A DNA stretch of 64,000 nucleotides from Lysinibacillus sp. KCTC 33748 (GCF_002237755.1 NZ_MWSJ01000010.1:1-64000); one strand, 5' to 3'; shown: positions 28,292-37,311, counted from the first letter of the stretch. Numbers and translations are program-made. The notes: generated by a model from the sequence alone, not told the origin.

Positions 28292-28922
28292 TTATTTTCC
28301 TATTCACATTAACATTGAATATAAAACCGTAGTAATTGTTGGTGGGGGTCACGTTGCAACACAGAAGGTTGCATCATTACTACCGGCTAAAGCGAATATT
28401 GTCGTTGTAAGCCCTACTCTAGATAACTCATTGTTGCCACTTGCGGAATCCGGTCAAATTACTTGGCATGAAAAAGAATTTGAACCGCGTGATTTAGATG
28501 ATGCATCGCTCATTATTGCGGCAACAAATGATACGTCAGTAAATGAGGCTGTACAAGAATCAGCCCAGCATTGGCAGCTTATCAACCGCGCAGATGCACA
28601 GGCTGAAAGCGACTTTATAACGCCAGCAACAGTGCGTCGTGGTCCTTTAGTGTTGACAGTTTCAACGTCAGGTGCAAGTCCAGCATTAGCACGTAAAATC
28701 AAGGCTGATCTCGAAGAGCAATTTGATGAGGTTTATGATGACTACGTATGCTTCCTACAGCAGGCACGTTTAATGATTGCTGCTAAGTTTGAAAAAGGCC
28801 CACAAAGACGTAAAGCTTTACAATCATTACTTGAACCGAGCCTACTAGAATGGACACGTAATGGAGAGATTGATAGACGTGAAGCATTTTTACAACAAAT
28901 ACTGATTGGAGAAGCGCGATGA
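28284..28922 (+). CDS. sirC: Precorrin-2 dehydrogenase (SirC/Met8 type)
   Basis: The 212-residue protein begins with YFPIHINIEYKTVVIVGGG, with the NAD-binding GGGHVATQK, then TPATVRRGPLVLTVSTSGASP. It oxidises precorrin-2 to sirohydrochlorin, the CbiX substrate; no chelatase fusion is present. Overlaps cbiA by eight bases and the next gene by ATGA. Confidence 0.9.
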   Translation: MTNYFPIHINIEYKTVVIVGGGHVATQKVASLLPAKANIVVVSPTLDNSLLPLAESGQITWHEKEFEPRDLDDASLIIAATNDTSVNEAVQESAQHWQLINRADAQAESDFITPATVRRGPLVLTVSTSGASPALARKIKADLEEQFDEVYDDYVCFLQQARLMIAAKFEKGPQRRKALQSLLEPSLLEWTRNGEIDRREAFLQQILIGEAR

Positions 28923-29686
28923 AAGACGGAATAGTGTATTTAGTTGGAGCTGGACCAGGAGATCCAAAGCTCATTACAGTGTACGGGCTAGAATGTATTC
29001 AAAAGGCTGATGTTATTGCATATGACCGTCTTGTGAACCCAAAATTGTTAGAGTTTGCGAAAAAAGATGCTGAGCTTGTGTACTGCGGTAAATTACCTGG
29101 TAAGCATCACTTAATTCAAGACGAGATTCATACATTACTCGTCGAAAAAGCGCAGGAAGGCAAGATAGTCACACGTTTAAAGGGTGGCGATCCATTCGTC
29201 TTTGGTCGTGGTGCAGAGGAAGCGGAAATTTTAAAAAATCATGGCATTGCTTATGAAATCGTACCTGGTATTACAGCAGGAATTGCTGCCCCAGCGTATG
29301 CTGGTATTCCTGTAACACACCGTGATTTTGCGACAAGTTTCGCTCTTGTAACAGGACATGGCCGTGAGGAAAAAGGACAGGACTTTTTAAATTGGCCTGC
29401 ACTTGCAACAGGTATCGATACAGTTGCCTTTTATATGAGTGTCGGCAATATCGCTTATATTTCTCGAAAACTCATCGAAAATGGTCGTAAGGCAACAACC
29501 CCAGTCGCTGTAATTGAGTGGGGAACAACAGATCAACAGCGTACCATTACAGGTCAGCTTGATGAAATAGCTACTATTATTGAACGAGAAGGCTACCATA
29601 ACCCGTCCATGATTGTCGTTGGCGAGGTTGTCAATGTACGAGAGAAAATTCAATGGTTTGAAGAGCAAGGACTTGCCTTTACATAA
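28919..29686 (+). CDS. cobA: Uroporphyrinogen-III C-methyltransferase (SUMT)
   Basis: The 255-residue enzyme has YLVGAGPGDPKLIT, TRLKGGDPFVFGRGAEEAE and VPGITAGIAAPAYAGIPVTH. It makes precorrin-2 from uroporphyrinogen III, the branch point for sirohaem and cobalamin. Equivalent to CysG-A of the B. megaterium operon. Confidence 0.95.
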   Translation: MKDGIVYLVGAGPGDPKLITVYGLECIQKADVIAYDRLVNPKLLEFAKKDAELVYCGKLPGKHHLIQDEIHTLLVEKAQEGKIVTRLKGGDPFVFGRGAEEAEILKNHGIAYEIVPGITAGIAAPAYAGIPVTHRDFATSFALVTGHGREEKGQDFLNWPALATGIDTVAFYMSVGNIAYISRKLIENGRKATTPVAVIEWGTTDQQRTITGQLDEIATIIEREGYHNPSMIVVGEVVNVREKIQWFEEQGLAFT

Positions 29687-29725
29687 GGGAATAAAACGTA
29701 TTTGCGCATAAGGAGGAAATAGACC

Positions 29726-30286
29726 ATGACAGTAATCGAGGCTTTAAAAAATCGTCGAGCGATTCGCAATTACACGACGCAGCCTGTTGAAAAAGAGAAA
29801 ATCGAGCAAATTTTACAAGCTGCCACATATGCTCCAAATGACCGTATGCGTGAACCATGGCATTTTTATGTAATTCAAGATGATGCGATGAGACGCTATG
29901 AAGAAATGGCAAGTGCTTATTTGCAAGAGCGATTCCCAACTAAACCTAATTTAGTAGAGAGCTCGTTAAAGGTTGTTCAAACAACGCCAGTGGCCATTGT
30001 TGTGACAGCAGATATTGTAGAAGACGATGCAGATGCGACAGCAGATAATGTTTTTGCTGTATGTAGCGCCATCATGTCCATGTGGCTTGCAGCAGAGGAA
30101 CTAGGGCTTGGCTTTGTATGGCGTACACGTGGTGTAGGGCTTGTTCATGATCCACGTATGCATACATTCATTGGCGCAAGTGAATCACAAAAGGTAGTAG
30201 GAACAATCTTTATTGGCTATCCAGAAGAGCAAGAGCTTAAAGACAAGAAACGTACACCATCTGAAGAAAAAACAACATGGCTTTAA
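29726..30286 (+). CDS. cbiY: Nitroreductase-family flavoprotein (CbiY position)
   Basis: The 186-residue protein has the nitroreductase fold pattern: LKNRRAIRNYTTQPVEKEKI, AATYAPNDRMREPWHF and C-terminal GTIFIGYPEE. It lies exactly where cbiY lies in the B. megaterium operon. A BluB-like role in making the lower ligand, or flavin-dependent reduction of cob(II)alamin for BtuR next door, are both possible; the sequence does not decide. AAGGAGG lies nine bases before the ATG. Confidence 0.82.
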   Translation: MTVIEALKNRRAIRNYTTQPVEKEKIEQILQAATYAPNDRMREPWHFYVIQDDAMRRYEEMASAYLQERFPTKPNLVESSLKVVQTTPVAIVVTADIVEDDADATADNVFAVCSAIMSMWLAAEELGLGFVWRTRGVGLVHDPRMHTFIGASESQKVVGTIFIGYPEEQELKDKKRTPSEEKTTWL

Positions 30287-30300
30287 GGGAGGCTTGAAAA

Positions 30301-30837
30301 ATGGCTAGAAAAGGCTTGTTTTTAGTTTACACAGGTGAAGGGAAGGGCAAAACAACGGCTTCTCTCGGCGTCACATTGCGCGCAGTTGGTCGAGGACTTA
30401 ATGTACGTTACATGCAATTTATTAAATCACCAGAGCGTACATACGGAGAGCAGATTGCTCTTCGTAAGCTTGGCGTAGAAATGGAGCAAATGGGCATCGG
30501 CTTTACTTGGACAAAAACCCCCGAGGAGCATCGTGCCGCTTTAGCAAAGGCATGGGAAAAAACAAAGGCCGCCCTGCAAGACGACAGCATTGATCTACTC
30601 GTATTAGACGAACTCAACAACGCACTTGCTATAACAAAATTCCCAATCGATGATGTGCTCCCATTATCCGAAGTCATCGAAGCCATTCAGCAGCGCCCAT
30701 CTACCATGCATTTAGTAGTAACCGGACGTAGCGCCAACCCAGCACTTGTGGACATGGCCGATTTAGTATCAACAATTGATGCATCAAAGCACTATTATGA
30801 CGAAGGCATACCAGCAGTTAAAGGTTTAGAGTTTTAA
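30301..30837 (+). CDS. btuR: Cob(I)alamin adenosyltransferase (BtuR/CobO type)
   Basis: The 178-residue enzyme starts LFLVYTGEGKGKTTASLG (P-loop) and has LLVLDELNNAL and VTGRSANPALVDMADLVSTI, all typical of BtuR. It attaches the 5'-deoxyadenosyl ligand. It is followed by the 21-bp repeat array and then cobQ, the only large gap in the operon. Confidence 0.95.
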   Translation: MARKGLFLVYTGEGKGKTTASLGVTLRAVGRGLNVRYMQFIKSPERTYGEQIALRKLGVEMEQMGIGFTWTKTPEEHRAALAKAWEKTKAALQDDSIDLLVLDELNNALAITKFPIDDVLPLSEVIEAIQQRPSTMHLVVTGRSANPALVDMADLVSTIDASKHYYDEGIPAVKGLEF

Positions 30838-30879
30838 TTGATGCGCAGCGCGTCGGAGGCTTACCTGTGTATTGGAGAA

Positions 30880-31005
30880 ATACCCGCGGAACGAGGCGGA
30901 ATACCCGCGATTTTGGGTGAAATACCCGCGCTTTGAAGTGAAATACCCGCGGAACGAGGAAGAATACCCGTGATTTGGGGTGAAATACCCGCACTTCAAC
31001 AAAAA
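30880..31005 (+). repeat. 21-bp tandem array 1 (six units) inside the cobalamin operon
   Basis: ATACCCGC begins at 30880, 30901, 30922, 30943, 30964 (ATACCCGT) and 30985: six cores at exactly 21-bp steps. The 13-base tails repeat as a 63-bp higher-order unit, A-B-C-A-B-C: GGAACGAGG, GATTTTGGG or GATTTGGGG, then GCTTTGAAG or ACTTCAAC. Reading the minus strand gives heptads such as RVFHPKS, but no ribosome site or plausible gene is present. It fills the 188-bp gap between btuR and cobQ, where other junctions in the operon are 40 bp or less. Confidence 0.9.
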
Positions 31006-31025
31006 ATAAGGAAGGGGAGAAGACT

Positions 31026-32525
31026 ATGCCAGCAAAATCTATCATGATTCAAGGAACGGCTTCTGATGTAGGGAAAAGCATGATATGTACTGCGCTCTGC
31101 CGTATTTTATCTGATGATGGGCTAAAGGTAGTACCGTTTAAATCGCAAAATATGGCCCTGAATTCGTTTGTAACTCAAGATGGCGGGGAGATTGGTCGTG
31201 CACAGGGTGTACAAGCAGAGGCGGCACGTGTTGTCGCTACTACGGATATGAATCCGATATTGCTAAAACCTAAGCAGGATATGGTATCGGAAGTGATTGT
31301 TCATGGTAAGCATTTTTTAAATATGGACGCTAAGAGCTATCGCAATCAATTCGTCCAAGAAGCGATGCCAATCGTTGAAAAGTCGGTGCGAACTTTACAA
31401 AATACATATGATGTTATTGTCCTGGAAGGTGCGGGAAGCCCGGCAGAAATTAATTTGAAAGACCGTGATATAGCCAATATGCGCATGGCTCATCTAGCGG
31501 ATGCTGCAGTTGTGCTAGTGGCAGATATCGATCGAGGTGGCGTGTTTGCATCGATTGTTGGAACGCTCGCATTACTTGACGATGCAGAACGCGCACGTGT
31601 AAAAGGTCTGATTATTAATAAATTCAGAGGAATGCGTGAGTTACTTGATGATGGCATTGAATGGGTAGAACGTGAAACGGGGATTCCTGTCCTTGGAGTT
31701 GTACCGTATGTAGAGGTCAATATAGAGGCTGAAGACTCACTAGCATTATCTTCATTACGCTTTAAAAAGCCTAAGCCTGGAGAGTTTGCAGTGGATGTGG
31801 CCATGATTCGCTTGCCGCGCATTTCAAACTTTACAGATGTGGATCCATTTTTCGATGAGCCAGAGGTTGGTGTACGTTTAATCGGCAATGTCAATGAGCT
31901 TGGTACTCCCGATTTACTTATTTTACCTGGAACAAAAAGTACAATGGATGATTTAGCTTGGTTAAAGGCACAGGGCTTCGATAAAGCGATCGCTAATTTA
32001 CGTGCACGAGGGACAAAAATTATTGGCATTTGTGGTGGCTTCCAAATGCTTGGTGAAACGTTGCTAGATCCTGATGCAGTAGAAGGAAATGGCGAGTCAG
32101 GGCAAGGCCTAGCATTATTGCCAATGGAAACAGTATTTGTTGGCGATAAAAAGACAGTTCAAATGACAGGAACAAGAGGGCAGGATACGTTTACTGGCTA
32201 TGAAATTCATCTTGGGCGTACAAAAATTTTACGCGATGAAGTATCACCATTTTTACAGCTTGCAGATGGGCGCGTAGATGGGGCAGTAAGTGCAGATGAA
32301 TTAGTGGTCGGAACATATTTCCACGGCTTATTCCATAATCGCACCTTTACACGACAGCTCATCAACGACATTCGCTTGAAAAAAGGCCTCGCTGCTTTAC
32401 CAAGTGATGTAAAAAGTGACGCAGAACGTAGAGAAGACGCATACAATATGCTGGCAAAGCATGTGCGTGCGAATCTTGATATGAAAAAAGTATACGAAAT
32501 TATGAATTTAGAGGTACCTGTATGA
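31026..32525 (+). CDS. cobQ: Cobyric acid synthase CobQ/CbiP
   Basis: The 499-residue enzyme starts SIMIQGTASDVGKSMICTAL, has KSQNMALNS and ends with a glutamine amidotransferase domain with Cys336 (IGICGGFQMLG). It amidates side chains b, d, e and g. AGGGGAG precedes the ATG. The nucleotide-loop genes (cbiB, cobU, cobS) that usually follow are not in this window. Confidence 0.95.
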   Translation: MPAKSIMIQGTASDVGKSMICTALCRILSDDGLKVVPFKSQNMALNSFVTQDGGEIGRAQGVQAEAARVVATTDMNPILLKPKQDMVSEVIVHGKHFLNMDAKSYRNQFVQEAMPIVEKSVRTLQNTYDVIVLEGAGSPAEINLKDRDIANMRMAHLADAAVVLVADIDRGGVFASIVGTLALLDDAERARVKGLIINKFRGMRELLDDGIEWVERETGIPVLGVVPYVEVNIEAEDSLALSSLRFKKPKPGEFAVDVAMIRLPRISNFTDVDPFFDEPEVGVRLIGNVNELGTPDLLILPGTKSTMDDLAWLKAQGFDKAIANLRARGTKIIGICGGFQMLGETLLDPDAVEGNGESGQGLALLPMETVFVGDKKTVQMTGTRGQDTFTGYEIHLGRTKILRDEVSPFLQLADGRVDGAVSADELVVGTYFHGLFHNRTFTRQLINDIRLKKGLAALPSDVKSDAERREDAYNMLAKHVRANLDMKKVYEIMNLEVPV

Positions 32526-33358
32526 CAAGAAAAGGTCCGTTAGCTATTGATTATGAGGCGTTATGGCAGGAAGGTATGAAAGACTGGCATGGCCAAATGC
32601 CTGAGAGAATGGTCAATGATCAATTAGAGGAGCAGTTTTGGGCGCAGTCCATCGCCCGTAAAAAGGCTGGTCAAACAGATCCTTATGCTGCAAAAATTTT
32701 TCACGAAATTAAAAAAAGTATTCAACCCGAGCAATCGGTATTGGAAATTGGTCCAGGCTGGGGTAATTATACATTTCCGCTTGCTGATCATGTGCGAAAG
32801 CTAACTTGTGTAGATAGCTCAGCAAGTATCCTTAGTTATCTAGAAAATTGCATGGAAGATAGGCAACATGTTTCTTATCTTCATACAAAATGGGAAAACC
32901 TTGCTGAAGATGAAGTAGAAGCGCACGATATCGTCATCGGTGTCAATTGCTTTTATCGTATGTATGATATCAAATCAGCACTTTACCATATGAATCGTCT
33001 AGCTAAAAAGCGTGCAATTATTGGCATGACGACAGGGCCGATTCAACCCCATTATGAAATTTTATACGAAAAGTATGGCTACGATATTAAATTTCCGCGA
33101 AGAGATTATATAGAATTTTTAAATTTGCTGTATGAAATGGATATTTATGCCGAATGCAAAATCATCCCATTAGAACGAGTATATGAATATGACAGCTATG
33201 AGCAGCTTGTAACAACACAAAGTAAAAAAATATTAAATACTGATTTTAATAGAGCGCATGTCGAGGAGTCGCTTATGCCGTTTATTGAAGAAAAGAATGG
33301 ACGTTATTATTATCGACATGATTTTCATGCTGCACTCGTAACATGGGAGCCGAAATAA
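32522..33358 (+). CDS. Class I SAM-dependent methyltransferase, role unknown
   Basis: The 278-residue protein has SAM motif I VLEIGPGWGNYTFPLAD (about residues 73-89), an acidic ligand at VDSSA, and a post-I region VIGVNCFYRMYD. It overlaps cobQ by four bases (ATGA) and ends the cobalamin operon before a terminator, so it is co-transcribed. It is not one of the known corrin methyltransferases, which have a different fold. It may act on a cobalamin intermediate or merely ride along. Confidence 0.8.
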   Translation: MTRKGPLAIDYEALWQEGMKDWHGQMPERMVNDQLEEQFWAQSIARKKAGQTDPYAAKIFHEIKKSIQPEQSVLEIGPGWGNYTFPLADHVRKLTCVDSSASILSYLENCMEDRQHVSYLHTKWENLAEDEVEAHDIVIGVNCFYRMYDIKSALYHMNRLAKKRAIIGMTTGPIQPHYEILYEKYGYDIKFPRRDYIEFLNLLYEMDIYAECKIIPLERVYEYDSYEQLVTTQSKKILNTDFNRAHVEESLMPFIEEKNGRYYYRHDFHAALVTWEPK

Positions 33359-33363
33359 TTATT

Positions 33364-33401
33364 AAACCTTTGGACAAAACTAATGACCAAAGGTTTTTTT
33401 T
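33364..33401 (+). terminator. Terminator of the cobalamin operon
   Basis: AAACCTTTGG (33364-33373) pairs with CCAAAGGTTT (33387-33396), followed by T5. Confidence 0.9.
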
Positions 33402-33457
33402 ATTGGGAGCGATAGGGTACAATAAAGCGATATAGATATAGAAGTGAGGTGGCATAT

Positions 33458-34390
33458 GTGCAACTACATTTTTTAGGAACAGGCGCAGGAATGCCTTCAA
33501 AGGAACGAAATACAAGTGCCCTAATGGTAAAGCTTTTAGATGAATTGGGGGAAATGTGGCTTTTTGATTGTGGAGAGGCAACTCAACATCAAATTTTGCA
33601 CACATCGTTAAAGCCACGTAAAGTAACGAAAATATTCATTACACATTTACATGGTGACCATATTTTTGGACTACCTGGCTTTTTAAGCTCTCGTTCATTT
33701 CAAGGTGGGGATGAACCATTAACAATATTTGGCCCTCAAGGTTTACAGCAATGGATTGAGCAAACCTTAGCCTTATCAAAGACACATTTAACATATCCAT
33801 TACAATTTGTTGAAGTCCATGAAGGTGTTATTTATGAGGATGCACACTTCACAGTAAGTGCAAGTGAATTGCGACATGTAGTTCCATGCTTTGGCTACCG
33901 TATTGAACAAAAAGATTTACCTGGTGAATTGTTAATGGAAAAAGCACAGGTTCTAGGTGTTCCTAAAGGCCCGATGTTAGGACAACTAAAAGCTGGGAAA
34001 GATATTGGGCTTGCAGATGGCACAATTGTTTATGCAAAAGATGTCGTTGCTCCGCCGAAAAAAGGTTTTACGCTCACGATATTAGGCGATACAAAATACT
34101 GTCCAGAGGCTGTTTCATTAGCTAATGGAGCAGATATCGTTATTCATGAAGCGACCTTTGATGGCACTACGACAGATTTAGCAGCGAGCTATGGACACTC
34201 TACGAATGTTGAAGCGGCTAAGGTGGCACAACAAGCAGGCGCAAACTATTTACTTCTGAACCATTTAAGTGCACGCTTTTTACCACATGATTTACCGGAA
34301 TTTTTAGCAGATGCACAGGAGATTTTCTCACAAACCTTCCTTACATCCGATCAAACAGTATTTACATGGAATAACAATAAGTTAATTTAA
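33458..34390 (+). CDS. rnz: Ribonuclease Z
   Basis: The 310-residue metallo-beta-lactamase-fold nuclease has THLHGDHIFGLPGFL (zinc ligands) and a later HSTNVEAA and NHLSARF. It trims tRNA 3' ends. AGGTGG lies five bases before the GTG at 33458, and the resulting N-terminus QLHFLGTGAGMPSKERN fits the family; a GTG at 33449 lies within the ribosome site. Confidence 0.95.
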   Translation: MQLHFLGTGAGMPSKERNTSALMVKLLDELGEMWLFDCGEATQHQILHTSLKPRKVTKIFITHLHGDHIFGLPGFLSSRSFQGGDEPLTIFGPQGLQQWIEQTLALSKTHLTYPLQFVEVHEGVIYEDAHFTVSASELRHVVPCFGYRIEQKDLPGELLMEKAQVLGVPKGPMLGQLKAGKDIGLADGTIVYAKDVVAPPKKGFTLTILGDTKYCPEAVSLANGADIVIHEATFDGTTTDLAASYGHSTNVEAAKVAQQAGANYLLLNHLSARFLPHDLPEFLADAQEIFSQTFLTSDQTVFTWNNNKLI

Positions 34391-34410
34391 CTTCTTTCAT
34401 CCAAAAACGT

Positions 34411-34450
34411 AAAGTAGCTTTTAAATGACACTTCATTTAAAAGCTACTTT
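34411..34450. terminator. Bidirectional terminator between rnz and the TetR gene
   Basis: AAAGTAGCTTTTAAATGA (34411-34428) and TCATTTAAAAGCTACTTT (34433-34450) form an 18-bp perfect stem with A/T tracts on both sides. Confidence 0.85.
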
Positions 34451-34519
34451 TATGTTTATTTAGCAAAGTTTTTTCTGCAAAAGCATGGGCAGAATAGGTG
34501 TACTTTAAATGAGACCTTT

Positions 34520-35059
34520 TTATCGATATAATTCAACGATTTGATTTGCTATATACTCGGAGCTAAAATGAACCCCATTTCTGAGCCACCACATAAGGAT
34601 CCCAAGTATTGAAGAGGCGAGAATATCCATTGATAGTGTACTATCAGCACCTTCACTTTTACGTTGTATGACAATCAAGTCCTTTAATGTCATATGCATT
34701 TTTTTAATGAAACCAGGGTGCTCAAATAGCACAGCTAAAATTTTCCTATGCTTATAAAAATAATCTAAAAACGTAATTAGTTGTTCTTGATTATTTAAAT
34801 TATCAATTTGTAAAGACGGAGACATTTTCGACAACAAGTCGTCGAAAATATCGTAAACAACTTGTTTTAATAAATCATTTATATCGACAAAATGTAAATA
34901 AAAAGTTGCTCGATTTAACTCTGCACGTTGGGCTATTTTTTGTACTGTAAGTTTCGAAATATCGGGGTTTTCAATTAATATATCTACGACAGCTTCTTTA
35001 AAGACCCGTTTAGAGCGAATTGCTCGTGGGTCTTGCTTTTTTTGTGTGGTCAATTTCAT
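34520..35059 (-). CDS. TetR/AcrR-family regulator
   Basis: The 179-residue protein has an N-terminal TetR helix-turn-helix (LTVQKIAQRAELNRATFYLHF, about residues 38-57) and a divergent ligand-binding domain. It is divergent from an MFS drug exporter, with a 163-bp shared gap holding a near-perfect palindrome, so it probably represses that exporter. AAAGGAGA precedes the ATG. Confidence 0.9.
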   Translation of the reverse strand: MKLTTQKKQDPRAIRSKRVFKEAVVDILIENPDISKLTVQKIAQRAELNRATFYLHFVDINDLLKQVVYDIFDDLLSKMSPSLQIDNLNNQEQLITFLDYFYKHRKILAVLFEHPGFIKKMHMTLKDLIVIQRKSEGADSTLSMDILASSILGILMWWLRNGVHFSSEYIANQIVELYR

Positions 35060-35175
35060 TCTCCTTTATCTATTAAATACAAATTTAATTAATAGTATTT
35101 TTATTTTTGTTGTTTAATTGACACTTCTTGAAAAATTGTAAATAGGAATGAAAAAATAAACGTGTTATTATCTAT

Positions 35176-35198
35176 TTTATTGACATTGTGTTAATAAA
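35176..35198 (+). promoter_or_regulatory. Candidate TetR operator over the MFS -35 box
   Basis: TTTATTGACA and TGTTAATAAA flank TTG as a 23-bp palindrome with one mismatched pair. It includes TTGACA (35180-35185), the likely -35 of the MFS gene. A half-site-like TTTAATTGACA lies at 35113-35123. Confidence 0.55.
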
Positions 35199-35222
35199 AC
35201 AAGTAGAAAGAGGCAGAATGAA

Positions 35223-36653
35223 ATGTCGGAATCAATAAATAAAAAAGTATTATTAACAGTATTAATTTTCGGGTGTTTTTTATCTACTCTTAATCAAACG
35301 CTGTTAAACGTTGCATTGAGTAATTTAATGGGCGTTTTTTCCGTTTCTGCTACAACCGTACAGTGGTTAGCTACTGGTTTTATGTTAGTAAACGGGGTGC
35401 TAGTCCCTATTACAGCATACTTAATGAAACGTTTTTCAACTCGCCAATTATTTATCAGTTCAATGCTGTTTTTATTAGTAGGCTCTATTTTTTGTGCGGT
35501 AGCTCCGAACTTCACAACCTTATTAATAGGTCGTATGATTCAAGCGGTTGGAGCAGGAATTATTATGCCATTGCTAATGAGCATCGTCATGTTTATTTTC
35601 CCTCCTGAAAAAAGAGGCAGTATGATGGGGTTAATTGGGCTTGCTATGATTTTCGCTCCAGCCATTGCACCAACTTTAGCAGGCTTCGTTATAGATTATT
35701 ATTCATGGCGTTGGTTATTTATCGGGATAATTCCATTTGTCGTGATCGTTATATTCATGGCAATGAAATATTTAATTAATGTTTCAGAAACTGCAAATAC
35801 GAAGTTAGATGTAATGAGTGTTATTTTATCAACAATTGGCTTTGGTCTTATTTTGTATGGTTTTAGTAATGCAGGTAGCCATGGCTGGGATGATAACATT
35901 GTAATCGTCACTATACTTGTGGGGATAATGACTACTGCATTATTCTGTCTTCGACAAATGAAATCTTCTGATCCACTTCTTAACTTATCCGTTTTTAAAA
36001 ATAAAGTATTTACGCTAACGTCCATCATCAACATTATTGTCACAATGATGATGTATGCGGATATGATTTTATTACCGATATATTTACAAAATGGAAGAGG
36101 GTTTACGGCATTAGATGCAGGTTTATTATTATTACCGGGTGCTCTTGTAAATGCCTTTATGTCTCCAGTGACAGGAAAAATGTATGACCGCTTTGGTGCA
36201 AAGCCGTTATTTATTATTGGTTTGATTTTTGTCATTCCTTCCATGTGGGTTGTAACAGATTTAACAGAAACAACAACATTTAGCTTTTTAATGATACGTA
36301 CCATTTTTCTACGTATAGGGTTGAGTTTTATCACAATGCCGTTGAACACAGCTGGTTTGAATGCCTTACCTAAAACACTTGTCACACATGGTACAGCAGT
36401 GAATAATACATTACGACAAATTGCAGGTGCTATTGGATCTGCTGTCGTCATTACAATTTTTACAGCACAAACGGCAAACCATGCAAAAACATTGCTAGTA
36501 GGAACACCGAATGCCACGGCTGAAGGTATACGTACGCTTGCTTCCATTTTTGGTTCAAGTGATGCTTATTATTTCATGACAATCTTAGCGATACTCGCAT
36601 TTGTTTTAACTTTATTTGTTCCATCTAAAAAAAGAGTAAACAATAGTTTGTGA
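35223..36653 (+). CDS. MFS multidrug efflux transporter (DHA2 type)
   Basis: The 476-residue protein has about 14 hydrophobic segments and the DHA2 motifs: LNQTLLNVALSNLMGVF, the GRMIQAVGAGIIMPLL segment (motif C-like) and DYYSWRWLF. Such proteins export drugs and dyes using the proton gradient. Divergent TetR gene adjacent. Start ATG five bases after an AGAGGCAG site. Confidence 0.9.
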   Translation: MSESINKKVLLTVLIFGCFLSTLNQTLLNVALSNLMGVFSVSATTVQWLATGFMLVNGVLVPITAYLMKRFSTRQLFISSMLFLLVGSIFCAVAPNFTTLLIGRMIQAVGAGIIMPLLMSIVMFIFPPEKRGSMMGLIGLAMIFAPAIAPTLAGFVIDYYSWRWLFIGIIPFVVIVIFMAMKYLINVSETANTKLDVMSVILSTIGFGLILYGFSNAGSHGWDDNIVIVTILVGIMTTALFCLRQMKSSDPLLNLSVFKNKVFTLTSIINIIVTMMMYADMILLPIYLQNGRGFTALDAGLLLLPGALVNAFMSPVTGKMYDRFGAKPLFIIGLIFVIPSMWVVTDLTETTTFSFLMIRTIFLRIGLSFITMPLNTAGLNALPKTLVTHGTAVNNTLRQIAGAIGSAVVITIFTAQTANHAKTLLVGTPNATAEGIRTLASIFGSSDAYYFMTILAILAFVLTLFVPSKKRVNNSL

Positions 36654-36744
36654 TTGTATATATTTCAACGAATGGAGTTTAGTTGTTTTACTTCAGAAGT
36701 CAACTTGGTGAGGCTTGTTGCATTTTAATTTCATACTAATGATA

Positions 36745-36784
36745 AAGAGCCTTACTACAATTATGTAGCAAGGCTCTTATTTTC
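36745..36784 (+). terminator. Terminator of the MFS gene
   Basis: AAGAGCCTT and AAGGCTCTT flank a second stem CTACA/TGTAG, followed by ATTTT. Confidence 0.85.
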
Positions 36785-36864
36785 AGGCTGTTTTCTCAAA
36801 GATGGTTGCTTCTTGTATCGTTATTTTCTAAAATAAAAGCACCCGTTTTGTTTAAGAAGAAAAA

Positions 36865-37203
36865 TTACTTTTCTCTATATTTTCCATTTCTAATTGCTTT
36901 TCGATACTTTCCATCCTCCTCAATAGCAATCGCTTCTTCCGTATTAATGCCTTCTATCGAATAATACTTAGTCCCCTTCTTGTACTTATTTGAAAAGTTT
37001 CCTGGGTAAGTCCCTTCCTTATCCGAATGCTTGGTAACTTGACCAATCTCTTCATTTATTTCAATTACATATTCTTCACTGATTTCGTAAATATATCCAT
37101 CCCGAATAACAAATGATGAATTCCAGTCAGCACTTGAAGAACAGCCTGCAATAACCTGAATAGAAAATATAAATATAATGAAAATAGAATGTTTAACCTT
37201 CAC
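36865..37203 (-). CDS. Small lipoprotein, paralogue of the 38.3-kb gene
   Basis: The 112-residue protein starts with a lipoprotein signal peptide ending VIAGC (Cys20 as lipid site). The mature part has GYIYEISEEYVIEIN, GTYPGNFSNKYKKGTKYYSI and TEEAIAIEEDGKYRKA, which align with the second protein at 38323. Family unknown to me; an extracytoplasmic role follows from the lipobox. Confidence 0.8.
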   Translation of the reverse strand: MKVKHSIFIIFIFSIQVIAGCSSSADWNSSFVIRDGYIYEISEEYVIEINEEIGQVTKHSDKEGTYPGNFSNKYKKGTKYYSIEGINTEEAIAIEEDGKYRKAIRNGKYREK

Positions 37204-37274
37204 AATTTCACCACTTTAATTTCGAAATTCAAGTCTCATTCTTGAACTACCTGCTTGGTTAGTATAATAATAGT

Positions 37275-37311
37275 TAAAAAAAGAGCGTTAATCCTTCTTA
37301 GATCAACGCTC
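37275..37311 (-). terminator. Terminator of the broken gene at 37.3-37.8 kb
   Basis: On the minus strand GAGCGTTGATC, loop TAAGAAG, GATTAACGCTC (one mismatch), then T7. Confidence 0.85.

Noticed and set aside
30880-31005. Array 1 as a CRISPR array
   Set aside because: Repeat cores are 8-10 bp with 11-13-bp tails at a 21-bp step; CRISPR repeats and spacers are each about 25-40 bp and no cas gene is present.
30818-31045. Minus-strand 75-codon frame with RVFHPKS heptads across array 1
   Set aside because: It is only the translation of the 21-bp repeat; it has no ribosome site and runs antisense to an operon, overlapping the btuR end.
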